Numbered from the stretch's first letter, positions 1 through 8,649 are shown. The stretch: 64,000 nucleotides of DNA from Streptomyces tsukubensis (GCF_003932715.1 NZ_CP020700.1:3308501-3372500), one strand, 5' to 3'. The notes: generated by a model not told the origin, from the sequence alone. Translations and numbers: made by a program.

Positions 1-438
1 TACGGCGGAGAGGGCCACCAGACCCCAGGCCTGGAGGTAGTCCGCCGGGCTGCCGAAGCCGAACGGGACGGCGTACAGGGCGCCGAGCCCCAGGAGGAAG
101 GCGGCCCGCCACCACCGCACGGCCCCGCCCCGGTGCGCGGCGGCCCGGTCCGCGAGGGCGATCACGGGCAGGACGTAGGCCAGGGCGATCAGCGCGCCGA
201 AGACCAGGGCGATGGCGGGGGCGTGGAAGACGGCGGCCATGGTGAGCAGGGCGGTGAACCCCGCGCTGCCCTGTCCGATGCCCAGCGCCAGGGACCCTGC
301 CAGGACCACGACGGCCAACTGCGCGGCGGCGGGCAGGAACGCCGCACTCGCCAGGGGCAGATAGCGCTCGGCGTACCCGGACGAAACCCTCGATGAGGAT
401 ACGGACGAGGATGCGGACGAGGGCTGAAGCATGGACAT
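1..438 (-). CDS. Polytopic membrane protein, 3' end beyond window
   Basis: The reading frame is open from an ATG at 438 (a second ATG lies two codons in) down to base 1, giving 146 codons with no stop, so the C-terminus is outside the window. After a Ser-rich N-terminus of about 20 residues there are at least three hydrophobic stretches (about residues 27-50, 55-82 and 100-120, the last ending in GLGALYAVPFGFG), so this is an integral membrane protein. A G-rich run about 10 bases upstream could serve as ribosome binding site. I do not recognise the family and assign no function. The gene is divergent from the small gene at 686. Confidence 0.6.
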   Translation of the reverse strand, partial: MSMLQPSSASSSVSSSRVSSGYAERYLPLASAAFLPAAAQLAVVVLAGSLALGIGQGSAGFTALLTMAAVFHAPAIALVFGALIALAYVLPVIALADRAAAHRGGAVRWWRAAFLLGLGALYAVPFGFGSPADYLQAWGLVALSAV

Positions 439-685
439 GGCGGCGAGACCCCCCCAGTTCACCGAGAACCCGTGACAAAGGGACGATACGCCTGGCCGAA
501 GCGGTCGGACGGGTCGAACGACGGAGTGACCCCGTGATCCGCCTCACCGCGCACCGGCCCCGAGGGAGGGGCCATCACCGGCCGCCGCCCCACCCGCCAC
601 CTGGTCACGGCAGGTCGTCCCGGTGCACCATCGAGGGGCCTGGTCGACCGCCCCCGCGCCACCTCAGACAATCAGGAGTTCTGAG

Positions 686-1150
686 ATGCGTTACAGTCAC
701 CGCCGGCTCGTCGCCTCCGAGACCGCCGCCGCCTCGGCCGCCGCCGCGTCCGCCGCCGAGACCGCAGCCCGCCGCGCGGCCGCGCTCGCCGATGCCATCC
801 GTACCGAGTGCGACACCATCGACACCGCCACCACGGACCCCGCCGTCCGCTCCGCGCTCACCCGCATCCGCGGCGCGCTCGACGGCACGCCCACGGACAC
901 GCTCGACCTCGCCGCCCACCTCCACGACGGCGGCACCGTCACCCTCGTCTACGACAGCGGACGGGCCGCCTCCGACGGCCCTGCGGCCGACCCCGGCTAC
1001 CGCGCCACCGCGACGGCGATCGACGGGAGCACGACGGCCTGGGCCCGCGGTGCCGGCATCGACGAGGCCCTGCTGCATCTGCGCCGTTATCCGCAGGACT
1101 ACTGGCCGGACGAGGACTGGGACGACTTCGTCTCCGACCCGGGCTTCTGA
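686..1150 (+). CDS. Small hypothetical protein
   Basis: A 154-residue protein starting at the ATG behind an AGGAG ribosome binding site (674-678). The open frame extends upstream, but only this start has a good site. Residues 10-40 are an Ala-rich helical segment (SETAAASAAAASAAETAARR), followed by an acidic, soluble-looking region ending in an aromatic/acidic tail (YPQDYWPDEDWDDF). There is no signal peptide or membrane segment. I do not recognise the family. It stands alone between a divergent membrane gene and the flavin reductase gene. Confidence 0.6.
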   Translation: MRYSHRRLVASETAAASAAAASAAETAARRAAALADAIRTECDTIDTATTDPAVRSALTRIRGALDGTPTDTLDLAAHLHDGGTVTLVYDSGRAASDGPAADPGYRATATAIDGSTTAWARGAGIDEALLHLRRYPQDYWPDEDWDDFVSDPGF

Positions 1151-1208
1151 CCGCAGGAACCGCGGGGACAGCGGGAACCGCGGGACCGACACCAGCAGCC
1201 ACTTCCTA

Positions 1209-1225
1209 TCTGACGATCCGTCAGT
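1209..1225. promoter_or_regulatory. Palindromic operator, copy A (flavin reductase)
   Basis: TCTGACGATCCGTCAGT is an interrupted palindrome 13 bases before the ATG at 1238. The same motif recurs at 15581, 19958 and 20047, each time just upstream of a gene for acyl-CoA or redox metabolism. That suggests one TetR-type repressor controlling all four units. The regulator's identity is inference. Confidence 0.6.
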
Positions 1226-1237
1226 TTGAATGGAGAG

Positions 1238-1861
1238 ATGATGGGACACGCGGGCATGGCCGCCGCCGCCGTCCGGTATCTGCGATCCGTGGGAGCGGCG
1301 CCCACGAACCAGCCGCCCGAGGCATCGGAGCCGTACGACCCACACCCCCGCGCCGAGCTGCGTGCCGTAGGGGAGGACGAACGCGTGCCCGTCGAGAGCG
1401 GGGAGTTCCGGCGGGTCATGGGGCGGTTCGCCAGCGGGGTGACCGTGATCACGGCGCGGGACGCAAAGGGGCCCGCCGGGTTCGCCTGCCAGTCGTTCTC
1501 GTCGCTGTCGCTGGACCCGCCGCTGGTGGTGTTCATGGTCGCGCGGACCTCGACGACCTGGCCCAGGATCGCCCGCGCCGGGGTCTTCTGCGTCAATGTG
1601 CTGGGCGAGGGGCAGGGGGAGCTGTGCCGGGGCTTCGCCGTGCGTGGGGGCGACAAGTTCGCCGGGGTGGCGCACCGGCCCGCGCCGGTCGGCGGGGCGC
1701 CGCTGCTGGAGGGGGCGACCGCCTGGGTCGACTGCGCGGTGCACGCCGTGCACACGGGTGGCGACCATCTGATCGTCGTCGGCCGGGTCCGGGCGCTGGG
1801 CGCGGACGGCGACGGGGATCCGCTGATCTTCCACGAGGGACAGTTCCGGCGTCTGGAATGA
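1238..1861 (+). CDS. Flavin reductase family protein (HsaB/HpaC type)
   Basis: A 207-residue protein whose residues from about 50 on match the flavin reductase-like FMN-binding split-barrel family: FRRVMGRFASGVTVITARD, then GFACQSFSSLSLDPPLVVFMV, then FCVNVLGEGQ, and a C-terminal IFHEGQFRRLE. Such proteins reduce FMN or FAD with NAD(P)H and hand it to a partner monooxygenase. No monooxygenase gene is adjacent. The start is uncertain: ATG at 1238 (or 1241) follows GGAGAG with almost no spacing, while a GTG at 1385 has a better-spaced GGAGG and would give a 158-residue protein close to the core domain. The shared palindrome at 1209-1225 ties it to the catabolic cluster at 12-21 kb. Confidence 0.85.
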   Translation: MMGHAGMAAAAVRYLRSVGAAPTNQPPEASEPYDPHPRAELRAVGEDERVPVESGEFRRVMGRFASGVTVITARDAKGPAGFACQSFSSLSLDPPLVVFMVARTSTTWPRIARAGVFCVNVLGEGQGELCRGFAVRGGDKFAGVAHRPAPVGGAPLLEGATAWVDCAVHAVHTGGDHLIVVGRVRALGADGDGDPLIFHEGQFRRLE

Positions 1862-1930
1862 CCAGGACACGGCCCGGGTCCGGGGGAAATCCGGATGCCC
1901 GGCGGGCCGCGGGCCGGTTACCGTCGAAGG

Positions 1931-2449
1931 ATGGAACCGCTCACCGACCAACAGATCCGTGGCTCCTTCGTGAACTGCACGAAGGGCGAGGCCAAGCGGC
2001 TCCGGCTCCCCACGGACTTCGGCGAGACCCCCTGGGGGGATCTCGACTTCCTGGGGTGGATCGACCCGGGCGCGCCCCAGCGGGCGTATCTCGTGGCCCC
2101 CGGCCCGGACGGCACCCCGATCGGGCTGAGCCTGCGCGTCCCGGCGACGACCAACAGCAGCGCGTTCAAGTCGAGCATCTGCAATATCTGTCTGACCGGG
2201 CACGCGTCGTCGGGTGTGACCCTGCTGGTGGCCCCGCTGGCGGGCCCCCGGGGCCGCGAGGGGAGCACGGTCGGGATCTACTTCTGCGCCGACCTCGCGT
2301 GCTCCCTCTACATCCGGGGCAAGCGTCAGCCGAAGCTCCGCACCCGGCAGCACGAGGAGAGCCTGACCCCGGACGAGAAGGCGGCCAGACTGCTGGACAA
2401 CCTCCGCGCCTTCACGGAGAAGGTCACCGCGGACATCGCGGTCGGCTGA
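1931..2449 (+). CDS. FBP-domain protein (FusB-like treble-clef zinc finger)
   Basis: A 172-residue protein resembling the elongation-factor-G-binding (FusB/FBP C-terminal) family. Its zinc-finger cysteines are visible as CNIC near residue 80 and CADLAC near residue 117, separated by a beta-rich linker, and the C-terminus is helical (LTPDEKAARLLDNLRAFTEKV). In staphylococci FusB binds EF-G and frees stalled ribosomes. Whether this actinobacterial form does so is unknown. The start is the ATG of MEPLTDQQIRG. In-frame codons upstream lack a convincing ribosome binding site. It follows the flavin reductase by 69 bases on the same strand and could be co-transcribed. Confidence 0.8.
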   Translation: MEPLTDQQIRGSFVNCTKGEAKRLRLPTDFGETPWGDLDFLGWIDPGAPQRAYLVAPGPDGTPIGLSLRVPATTNSSAFKSSICNICLTGHASSGVTLLVAPLAGPRGREGSTVGIYFCADLACSLYIRGKRQPKLRTRQHEESLTPDEKAARLLDNLRAFTEKVTADIAVG

Positions 2450-2486
2450 CGCGCGGACGACCGCGGGGTCCGTCCCGGAGGAAGAC

Positions 2487-2879
2487 CTATTCGGGGATGT
2501 ACGCCACCGCGTCGATCTCCACGAGCGCGCCCGGGCGGGCGTGCCCCGAGGTGGAGACGACCGTGACGGCCGTGCGGTGGTCTCCCCACACCGATCGCGA
2601 CGCCTCGTATCCCACCCGTGCGTCGATCCCGTCGACGAGGTAGATGTTGAGTTTGGCGACGTGCTCGGGACCGGTGCCCGCGGCCGCAAGCACGGTCAGC
2701 ACGTTCCGCATGGCCTGAGCGGACTGCGCCTCGATGCCGTCGAGCAGGTTTCCGGCGCTGTCGGTGCCGAGCTGGCCGCCGACATGCACCGTCCGGCCCG
2801 CGGGGATGATCACCCCCTGGGTGAAGGCGGGGTTGCTGGGCAGCTCTTCGGGGTCGAGGTGTGTCGTCTTCGCGGTCAT
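2487..2879 (-). CDS. RidA family (YjgF/YER057c/UK114) protein
   Basis: A 130-residue protein of normal RidA length. It shows the family pattern FTQGVIIPAGRTVHVGGQLG, then QSAQAMRNVLTVLAAAG, then KLNIYLVDGID, and the C-terminal HRTAVTVV followed by LVEIDAVAYIPE. The Arg in HRTAV aligns with the substrate-carboxylate-binding Arg of imine deaminases, so 2-aminoacrylate/imine deamination in the cytoplasm is plausible. The ATG at 2879 follows a GGGTGGGG sequence. The gene is convergent with the FBP-domain gene and transcribed away from the next small gene's 3' end. Confidence 0.85.
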   Translation of the reverse strand: MTAKTTHLDPEELPSNPAFTQGVIIPAGRTVHVGGQLGTDSAGNLLDGIEAQSAQAMRNVLTVLAAAGTGPEHVAKLNIYLVDGIDARVGYEASRSVWGDHRTAVTVVSTSGHARPGALVEIDAVAYIPE

Positions 2880-2948
2880 GGCCCCACCCTGACACCCGTT
2901 GCGGTCAGGTCCGGTCCGCAACTCCCGCGGCCACGGGCCGTACCGCGC

Positions 2949-3347
2949 TCAGGCGACGAGTGCCGCGTGCGCCGCGTCGAACGTCTCCCACAGCTCCCCC
3001 GCGGGCACCGGGCCGAGCTCCAGCTGTACGCAGCACGCCTCGTCGTGCCCGTTAGGCGTCAGGCGGACGAAGAACGCGTACCCGTCGTCGACGCGCTCGG
3101 CCTTCAGCGTCAGCGGATTGTTGCGGGCGGGGGTCACCGCCGCGGAGAACCGGCCGCTCAAGGGGTCGCCGACACGGGACCGCATCCGCTCGGTGAAGTC
3201 CACGGCCTCCTCGACGCCGATGAAGGCGGTGAAGTCGGCCGTCAGGCTGGAGCACCAGTCGGCGGTGATCCGCCAGTGCTCCTCGTCGGTCCGCTCCAGC
3301 TCCAGCCATGCGTCGTCGCCGCCGATCCGTATCCGCACCTGCTCCAT
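2949..3347 (-). CDS. Small hypothetical protein
   Basis: A 132-residue soluble protein starting at the ATG of MEQVRIRIGGDDAWLELER. It looks alpha/beta, with conserved-looking aromatic and acidic patches (DWCSSLTADFTAFIGVEEAVDFTERM; GYAFFVRLTPNG; ACCVQLELGPVPAGELWETF). The pattern of beta strands followed by a final helix resembles uncharacterised streptomycete families of 130-150 residues, but I cannot name one with confidence. There is no signal peptide, membrane segment or catalytic motif. It lies 69 bases upstream of ridA on the same strand and may be co-transcribed with it. Confidence 0.65.
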   Translation of the reverse strand: MEQVRIRIGGDDAWLELERTDEEHWRITADWCSSLTADFTAFIGVEEAVDFTERMRSRVGDPLSGRFSAAVTPARNNPLTLKAERVDDGYAFFVRLTPNGHDEACCVQLELGPVPAGELWETFDAAHAALVA

Positions 3348-3390
3348 CGCCGTCCTCCGCCGTCTTCCGCCGTCCGTGTCCGGGCCGGCA

Positions 3391-3430
3391 ACTCTATGAG
3401 ACGGCACCCCTGTCTATGAGACGGCACCCC
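3391..3430. repeat. 20-bp tandem repeat
   Basis: Two adjacent 20-base units sharing TCTATGAGACGGCACCCC (18 of 20 bases identical) lie between the hypothetical gene start at 3347 and the 3' end of the MFS gene at 3438. It looks like a simple local duplication. Confidence 0.8.
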
Positions 3431-3437
3431 GGCCCAG

Positions 3438-4751
3438 TCAAGGCGCCGCGGCCTTCACCGGAGTCCGGCGGATCACCAGCGCCATCAGTGCCGCGGCCGC
3501 GCACAGCGCGCCCGAGGCGTACCAGACGACGTCGTACGAGCCGAAGGCGTCCCGCGCCACCCCGCCCGCGAAGGCGACGACGGCCGCGCCCACCTGGTGG
3601 GAGGCGAGGACCCAGCCGAAGACGATTGCGCTGTCGTCGCCGTAGTACTGGCGGCAGAGGGCGATCGTCGGCGGGACGGTGGCCACCCAGTCCAGTCCGT
3701 AGAAGACGATGAAGAAGATCATCGGCGGCCGGATATCGGGCGCGAGCAGCATCGGCAGGAACATCAGACTGATGCCTCGCAGCGCGTAGTAGACGGCGAG
3801 CAGCCTACGGGTCTCGTAGCGGTCGGTCAGCCAGCCGGAGCAGACCGCACCGATGATGTCGAAGACGCCGACCAGCGCGAGCAGGGACGCGGCAGCCGTG
3901 ACCGCCATGCCGTGGTCGTGGGCGGCCGGGATGAAATGGGTCTTCATCAGGCCGTTGGTGGTGGCGCCGCAGATCGCGAAGGTGCCGACGAGCAGCCAGA
4001 AGGGTCCGGTACGGGCCGCGTCGAACAGCACCGTCACCGCTCGCCGGGCGGCGCCCTTCGCGGGTGGCGGCTTGGGGGTGAACTCCTCCGCGCCGTAAGC
4101 GGCGAGTCCGGCGTCGGCCGGATGGTCGCGCAGGAGCAGCCAGACAAAAGGGACGACGGCGAGGGCGGCGAGGGCGACGGTGATCGCGGCGGGCCGCCAG
4201 CCGCGCTCCTCCACCAGCCAGGAGAGGAGGGGGAGGAAGACGAGTTGGCCGGAGGCGCCCGCGGCGGTGAGGAGGCCGGTGACCAGTCCGCGGCGGCGGA
4301 CGAACCAGCGGTCGGTGACGGTGGCGGCGAAGGCGAGGGCCATCGAGCCGGAGCCGAGGCCGACGAGGACGCCCCAGAAGAGGACGAGTTGCCAGGCCTC
4401 GGTCATGACGACGGTCAGGGCCGAGCCGAGGGAGATCACGGTCAGGGCGGCGGCGACGACCCGCCGGATGCCGAAGCGGTCCATGAGGGCGGCGGCGAAG
4501 GGCGCGGTCAGCCCGTAGAGCGCGAGGTTGACCGAGACGGCGAAGCCGACCGTGCCGCGGGACCAGCCGAACTCGTCGTGCAGCGGGTCGAAGAACAGGC
4601 CGGGCAGGGAGGCGAAGCCCGCCGCGCCGATGATCGTCACAAAGGTGACGGCGGCGACGAACCAGGCGCGGTGCACGCGGCGCCGGGGGCCGGGCGCGGG
4701 AGGCACGGCCGAAGGCAGGGCCGGGGCGGGTCTACGGGTCAGATCGGTCAC
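3438..4751 (-). CDS. MFS transporter (monocarboxylate/oxalate-antiporter-like)
   Basis: A 437-residue protein with 12 predicted membrane segments starting from WFVAAVTFVTIIGAAGFASLPGLFF. The pattern DEFGWSRGTVGFAVSVNLALYGLTAPFAAALMDRFGIRRV is the usual transmembrane 1-2 loop of the MCT/OxlT-like branch of the major facilitator superfamily. A basic cytoplasmic loop (ARRAVTVLFDAARTGPF) splits the two halves. It probably carries a small organic acid or drug across the cytoplasmic membrane, but the substrate cannot be read. The start is the GTG of VTDLTRRPAP. It is divergent from the GlxA-type regulator with only 72 bases between starts, so that regulator is the likely controller. Confidence 0.85.
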   Translation of the reverse strand: MTDLTRRPAPALPSAVPPAPGPRRRVHRAWFVAAVTFVTIIGAAGFASLPGLFFDPLHDEFGWSRGTVGFAVSVNLALYGLTAPFAAALMDRFGIRRVVAAALTVISLGSALTVVMTEAWQLVLFWGVLVGLGSGSMALAFAATVTDRWFVRRRGLVTGLLTAAGASGQLVFLPLLSWLVEERGWRPAAITVALAALAVVPFVWLLLRDHPADAGLAAYGAEEFTPKPPPAKGAARRAVTVLFDAARTGPFWLLVGTFAICGATTNGLMKTHFIPAAHDHGMAVTAAASLLALVGVFDIIGAVCSGWLTDRYETRRLLAVYYALRGISLMFLPMLLAPDIRPPMIFFIVFYGLDWVATVPPTIALCRQYYGDDSAIVFGWVLASHQVGAAVVAFAGGVARDAFGSYDVVWYASGALCAAAALMALVIRRTPVKAAAP

Positions 4752-4823
4752 GGACCACAGTCTTCGGCCGGTCCGGTTTCCCCATCGAGTGGCCCGAGGG
4801 ACATGGTTCGCTAGGATCGGGCC

Positions 4824-5813
4824 ATGTCTGCTGACCGGAGCCGTACGCCGCATCGTGTGGCGGTCCTCGCCCTGCCGGACGTCATCCCGTTCGAACTGGG
4901 CATCCCGCACCGGATCTTCGGCCGCACCCTCGACGCCTCGGGCGAGAAGCTGTACACGGTCGTGACCTGCACTCCCGTCCCCGGACCTGTCCCGGCCGAC
5001 GCGGACTTCACCCTCCAGGTGGAGCGGGGCCCGGAGGAGCTGGAGCGCGCGGACACGGTGATCGTCCCGGCCGCGTACCACCCCGCGGAGGTCTATGAGC
5101 ACGGCAGACTCCCGGACCAGCTGGCTGAGGTCTTCGCCCGGATCCGGCCGGGCACCCGGGTCGCGTCCATCTGCACGGGCAGCTACTTCCTGGCCGCCGC
5201 GGGACTCCTCGACGGCCGTCCCGCGACGACGCACTGGTGGTGGACGGACCACTTCCAGCGGCTGTTCCCGACGGTACGGGTCGACCGGGACGTGCTGTAC
5301 GTGGACGACGGCTCCGTCCTGACCTCGGCGGGGGTCGCGGCGGGCCTGGACCTCTGTCTCCATATGGTCCGCCGGGACCACGGCACGGCCGTCGCCAACG
5401 ACACCGCGCGCCGCAATGTGGTCCCGCCGCACCGCGCGGGCGGCCAGGCGCAGTACGTGACCCGCCCGGTCCCCGACTCGACGGCCCCGACGACCGCGGC
5501 GGCCCGCACCTGGGCCCTGAGCCGCCTCCACGAACCGCTCCAACTCCGCGATCTCGCCGAACGCGAGTCGATGAGCGTCCGCACCTTCACCCGCCGCTTC
5601 CGCGACGAGGTCGGCGTCAGCCCGGTCCAGTGGCTGACCGCCCAGCGGGTGGAGCGGGCCCGCCAGCTGCTGGAGTCGACGGAGCTCTCGATGGACCAGG
5701 TGGCACGGGACTCGGGCTTCGCCACGGCGCAGTCGATGCGTGCGCATGTCCAGACGGTGCTGGGCGTCTCCCCGACGGCGTACCGCAGAACCTTCCGCGG
5801 CCGGACCCCCTGA
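4824..5813 (+). CDS. GlxA family transcriptional regulator (DJ-1/PfpI + AraC HTH)
   Basis: A 329-residue protein. Residues 10-190 form a DJ-1/PfpI amidotransferase-like domain with a cysteine elbow (SICTGSYFLAAAGLLDGR, Cys117) followed by TTHW. Residues 228-325 are an AraC-type DNA-binding domain with two helix-turn-helices (LRDLAERESMSVRTFTRRFR and MDQVARDSGFATAQSMRAHV). GlxA-type proteins are cytoplasmic regulators, and the sensory domain is usually not enzymatic. It is divergently paired with the MFS gene at 3438-4751, which it probably controls. The ATG at 4824 is the first of the frame. It lacks a strong ribosome binding site, so the mRNA may be leaderless or nearly so. Confidence 0.9.
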   Translation: MSADRSRTPHRVAVLALPDVIPFELGIPHRIFGRTLDASGEKLYTVVTCTPVPGPVPADADFTLQVERGPEELERADTVIVPAAYHPAEVYEHGRLPDQLAEVFARIRPGTRVASICTGSYFLAAAGLLDGRPATTHWWWTDHFQRLFPTVRVDRDVLYVDDGSVLTSAGVAAGLDLCLHMVRRDHGTAVANDTARRNVVPPHRAGGQAQYVTRPVPDSTAPTTAAARTWALSRLHEPLQLRDLAERESMSVRTFTRRFRDEVGVSPVQWLTAQRVERARQLLESTELSMDQVARDSGFATAQSMRAHVQTVLGVSPTAYRRTFRGRTP

Positions 5814-6279
5814 CGACCGTCCGGGCGCTGCCCGGCCGCCTGGGGCGGCGGTCCCTTCACCGGACGCCGGGTCTCCCGGGGGGCGGTTCTTCTGGAGCGC
5901 GCGGGTCACCCCTGCGAGGCGCTGTTCCGCAAGGAGCACCCGGCGGGCGTCGCCTCAGCAGGTCGGAGGCTGTACGGGGGTCCGAGGGTCGGCTGATTCC
6001 CCGGCTCGGAGCGCGATGGCCGGCGGCCTGGGGCTTTACTGTCGCCCGGACCGGATCAGGCGCCGCGTACCCGTCGCGTGCCCGATGGGTTCGGCCGCTC
6101 TTCCCGCCCGCCCGGGCACGCGGCGTCACCGGTCGGCCCTCGGGCCTCAAGCAGAAACAGACCGCCGACGCAGGGCACCCGGGTGTACCGGCCGGACAGG
6201 GAGGCGGTGGAGCCGTGACCCGTCGCAGGGAGCCGATCGAATCGGCTCCTGGCCATGCAGGCGGCGAGCGTGACGGCCC
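5814..6279. other. Intergenic, 466 bases
   Basis: Space between the GlxA and LysR genes, which converge here. I find no credible gene. The frames open here lack ribosome binding sites and have biased, low-information translations. The only structure seen is the dyad at 6229-6249. Confidence 0.6.
6229..6249. terminator. Stem-loop downstream of the LysR gene
   Basis: GGAGCCGAT, three bases, then ATCGGCTCC: a perfect 9-bp stem 31 bases beyond the LysR stop. It probably ends the LysR transcript. There is no T-run, as is common in streptomycetes. Confidence 0.5.
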
Positions 6280-7170
6280 TCACAGCGACATCGTCCCGAG
6301 TCCGCGGGCCATGCGTTCGAACGCCCGCACCATGGGGCTGTCGTCGTCGGACCGCCGGACCAGACCCCATTTCAGGAGGGGAAGACCACGGACAGGGACG
6401 TACGTGACATCGGGGCGGGCGTAGTAGCGGGTGACCTGGTTGCCCAGGAGGTGGATGACCTCCCCGTCGGCAACGAGCGTGTACATCTGGTCCAGCGTCG
6501 TGACCCGGAACTTCCGTTCGATCGCACGGTTGCTGGGGGCGGAGAAGGGCACGAAGGCATCTTCGAAGTAGTCGGGCTGGGGCCCGTCCGGCCCCACGAC
6601 ACCATGGTCCGCGAACGCTTCCACCGTCACCGACGAGCAGCCGGCCAGCCGATGGTCGGTGGACACCAGGGCGACCCTGGGCTCCATGAAGAGCACCGGC
6701 CCCACGGTCAGGTCGGGCTCTTCCACCGGGAGCCACGACAGCAGCAGGTCGATCTCACCGTTGCGCAGCCGCGCGAACGGGTCCATATAGCCGTTGTGGC
6801 TCAGCCTCAGCCCCCACTGCGGGTGCTGCGAGCGGAAGGCGTCCCAGAAGTGCCGCAGTTCATGGCCGTTGGTCACCATCAGGCCGATCTTCAGGACATC
6901 CGTCTTGCCCTGGGCGGTGAGCCGCGCCCGGTCCACGCTCGTCTTCAGGTTCTGGAACACCGGCCGCAGATCACCGCGCAGCTGTTCGCCGACCGGCGTG
7001 AGCTGTACCCGGCGGCTGGTCCGCTCGAAGAGTTTCGCCCCGATCGAACGTTCCTGCTTCTTGATCGCCTGACTGATCCGGGCCGCCGACACATGCAGCC
7101 GCTCGGCGGTCCTGCCGAAGTGCAGCTCCTCCGACAGCGTCAGAAAGATCTCGATGTCCCGGAGCTCCAC
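6280..7170 (-). CDS. LysR family transcriptional regulator
   Basis: A 296-residue protein of normal LysR length. Residues 1-60 are the winged helix-turn-helix (MELRDIEIFLTLSEELHFGR, TAERLHVSAARISQAIKKQE, then LFERTSRRVQLTPVG). Residues 90-296 are the periplasmic-binding-like effector domain (KIGLMVTNG; LLLSWLPVEEPDLTVGPVLF). The HxFGRTAERLHVS variant resembles streptomycete regulators that sit divergent to small oxidoreductase or glyoxalase genes, as here. It starts at ATG 7170, 96 bases from the divergent VOC gene. The likely target is that gene, through the dyad near 7222-7238. Confidence 0.92.
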   Translation of the reverse strand: MELRDIEIFLTLSEELHFGRTAERLHVSAARISQAIKKQERSIGAKLFERTSRRVQLTPVGEQLRGDLRPVFQNLKTSVDRARLTAQGKTDVLKIGLMVTNGHELRHFWDAFRSQHPQWGLRLSHNGYMDPFARLRNGEIDLLLSWLPVEEPDLTVGPVLFMEPRVALVSTDHRLAGCSSVTVEAFADHGVVGPDGPQPDYFEDAFVPFSAPSNRAIERKFRVTTLDQMYTLVADGEVIHLLGNQVTRYYARPDVTYVPVRGLPLLKWGLVRRSDDDSPMVRAFERMARGLGTMSL

Positions 7171-7221
7171 GCGCCTCCACGCCTCACCTGTTCGTAAACC
7201 CCCGAATTAACCAACGTTGCA

Positions 7222-7238
7222 TGATCGACCATTGATCG
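7222..7238. promoter_or_regulatory. Probable LysR box between divergent genes
   Basis: TGATCG is repeated at 7222 and 7233. The overlapping dyad ATCGA-CCA-TTGAT fits the T-N11-A pattern of LysR sites. It lies midway between the LysR start (7170) and the VOC start (7267). Confidence 0.45.
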
Positions 7239-7266
7239 TCGCCTTGTCCATACAGATGCTTAGTGC

Positions 7267-7668
7267 ATGAACGTCGTCGCTACCAAGGTGTCGCTGACCG
7301 TGGAGGACATCGGCGCTTCCAGCCGGTTCTTCACCACTCATCTGGGCTTTCGTGAAGTCGAGTCGGGGAACGGCTATGTCTGCCTCCGCCGGGACGACAC
7401 CTCCGTAGAGATCGCCCTGTCCGAACGCGACCCCGAGCTGCCGCCGCGCCCCAGGAAGGGTCAGGGACTGGCCGATCTCGTCGTCACCCTGACCGTCACG
7501 GATGTCGTGGCCGAGCACGCACGGCTGCGCCGCGAGGGGGCCGCCGTCAGCGGCCGGATCCACCACGAGCCATGGGGTGAGCAACTGTTCCGGCTCGTCG
7601 ATCCGAACGGTGTCGTGGTCCAGCTCACCGAATGGGTGCCGCCGGCCGGAGCCCCCGAGCACAGGTAA
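7267..7668 (+). CDS. VOC family (glyoxalase/bleomycin-resistance fold) protein
   Basis: A 133-residue single-domain vicinal-oxygen-chelate protein with the paired beta-alpha-beta modules: KVSLTVEDIGASSRFFTTHLGFREV, then VCLRRDDTSVEIALS, then DLVVTLTVTDVVAEHARLRREG, and the closing FRLVDPNGVVVQLTEW. Members act as glyoxalases, dioxygenases or antibiotic-binding proteins, and the substrate cannot be deduced. The metal positions are only partly recognisable, with Glu in the last strand replaced by QLTEW. It is divergent from the LysR gene and probably under its control. Confidence 0.85.
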   Translation: MNVVATKVSLTVEDIGASSRFFTTHLGFREVESGNGYVCLRRDDTSVEIALSERDPELPPRPRKGQGLADLVVTLTVTDVVAEHARLRREGAAVSGRIHHEPWGEQLFRLVDPNGVVVQLTEWVPPAGAPEHR

Positions 7669-7821
7669 CCGAAGGGCAGCGGCTTTCGCGGACGAAACGC
7701 AGAGAGCCGCTTCCAGAACCCGCCCGTACCGACGGAGATCCCGCGCAACATCTTCGTCCGTGAATCCCGAATTCAACGTTCCTCGTCCTGTTTCGACAAC
7801 CACGAGCTCAAGGAGAACACC

Positions 7822-8490
7822 ATGCAGAAGTTCGACACCTCCGGCACCATCGCCGCCGTTCTGGACATCCCTGCGGGCCGTCTCCGGTTCATCGCCGCCG
7901 ACCACACCGACACCACCGTGGAAGTCCTGCCCGCAGACGCTTCGGAGCGCCGCGATGTGGAGATGGCTGAGGAGACCACGGTCGAATACGGTGACGGCAT
8001 CCTGTGGATCACGGCCCCTGCCGCGAAGAACCAGCTCCTCGGCGACCCGGGATCCGTCGAGGTGACCGTCCGGCTGCCGGCCGGCTCCCACATCGAGGCG
8101 AAGGCGGCAGCCGCCGATTTCCGGGGGGCCGGAAGACTCGGAGACATCACCTTCGAGGCCGCGCAGGGCAAGGTCGAGCTCGACGAGACCGAGAGCGGCC
8201 GGATCACCCTTCTCACCGGCGACGTCTCGGTCGGCCGCCTGGGCGGTCCCGCCCGGATCAGCACCCGGAAGGGCGCCATCCACATCACCGAGGCCATGGC
8301 CGGCACGGTCACCCTGAGCACCGAGCACGGCGCGATCTCCGTCGGGGCCGCCCGCGGGGTCACCGCCTCACTGGACGCCGGCACCGGCTACGGCCGGATC
8401 CACAACTCGCTCCGCAACACCGGTGGTGCCGCCGGCCTGAACATCCACGCGACCACCTCCTACGGCGACATCACCGCCCGCAGCCTCTGA
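7822..8490 (+). CDS. DUF4097 family beta-helix protein
   Basis: A 222-residue protein with an AAGGAG ribosome binding site 8 bases before the ATG. The sequence is a series of short beta rungs of about 20 residues with recurring Gly-Asp-Ile/Val turns (GAGRLGDITFEAAQGKVELD, SGRITLLTGDVSVGRLGG, GAIHITEAMAGTVTLSTEHG, GYGRIHNSLRN, TTSYGDITARSL). This is the putative adhesin/DUF4097 right-handed beta fold. It has no signal peptide or membrane segment and is probably cytoplasmic. In streptomycetes such genes often sit beside small regulators or DUF1707 proteins, and their role is unknown. It is followed 159 bases later by a DUF4287 gene. Confidence 0.8.
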   Translation: MQKFDTSGTIAAVLDIPAGRLRFIAADHTDTTVEVLPADASERRDVEMAEETTVEYGDGILWITAPAAKNQLLGDPGSVEVTVRLPAGSHIEAKAAAADFRGAGRLGDITFEAAQGKVELDETESGRITLLTGDVSVGRLGGPARISTRKGAIHITEAMAGTVTLSTEHGAISVGAARGVTASLDAGTGYGRIHNSLRNTGGAAGLNIHATTSYGDITARSL

Positions 8491-8649
8491 CCCCGCAGCC
8501 ACAGCAACCGTACGCGGGCACCTCATCCCAGCCGTGATGGCGACACCGTGGCCCCGCCCCACCCCAGTACCGACATCTCAGAAGCCGGACGCCCAGTGCG
8601 CCGGAACCCACCAGAGCCCCTCCGGGCACCGAAGGAAGGTAAGGACAAT

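Noticed and set aside
808..2643. 611-codon plus-strand frame
   Set aside because: It is dominated by Arg and Pro and overlaps the flavin reductase and FBP-domain genes in another frame.
605..2689. Long open frame on the minus strand (694 codons)
   Set aside because: It covers four recognisable plus-strand genes, has an Arg/Pro-rich low-information translation and no ribosome binding site. It is a typical GC-rich shadow.
5857..6150. 97-codon minus frame in the GlxA-LysR gap
   Set aside because: Pro/Arg-rich translation, no ribosome binding site, no family resemblance.
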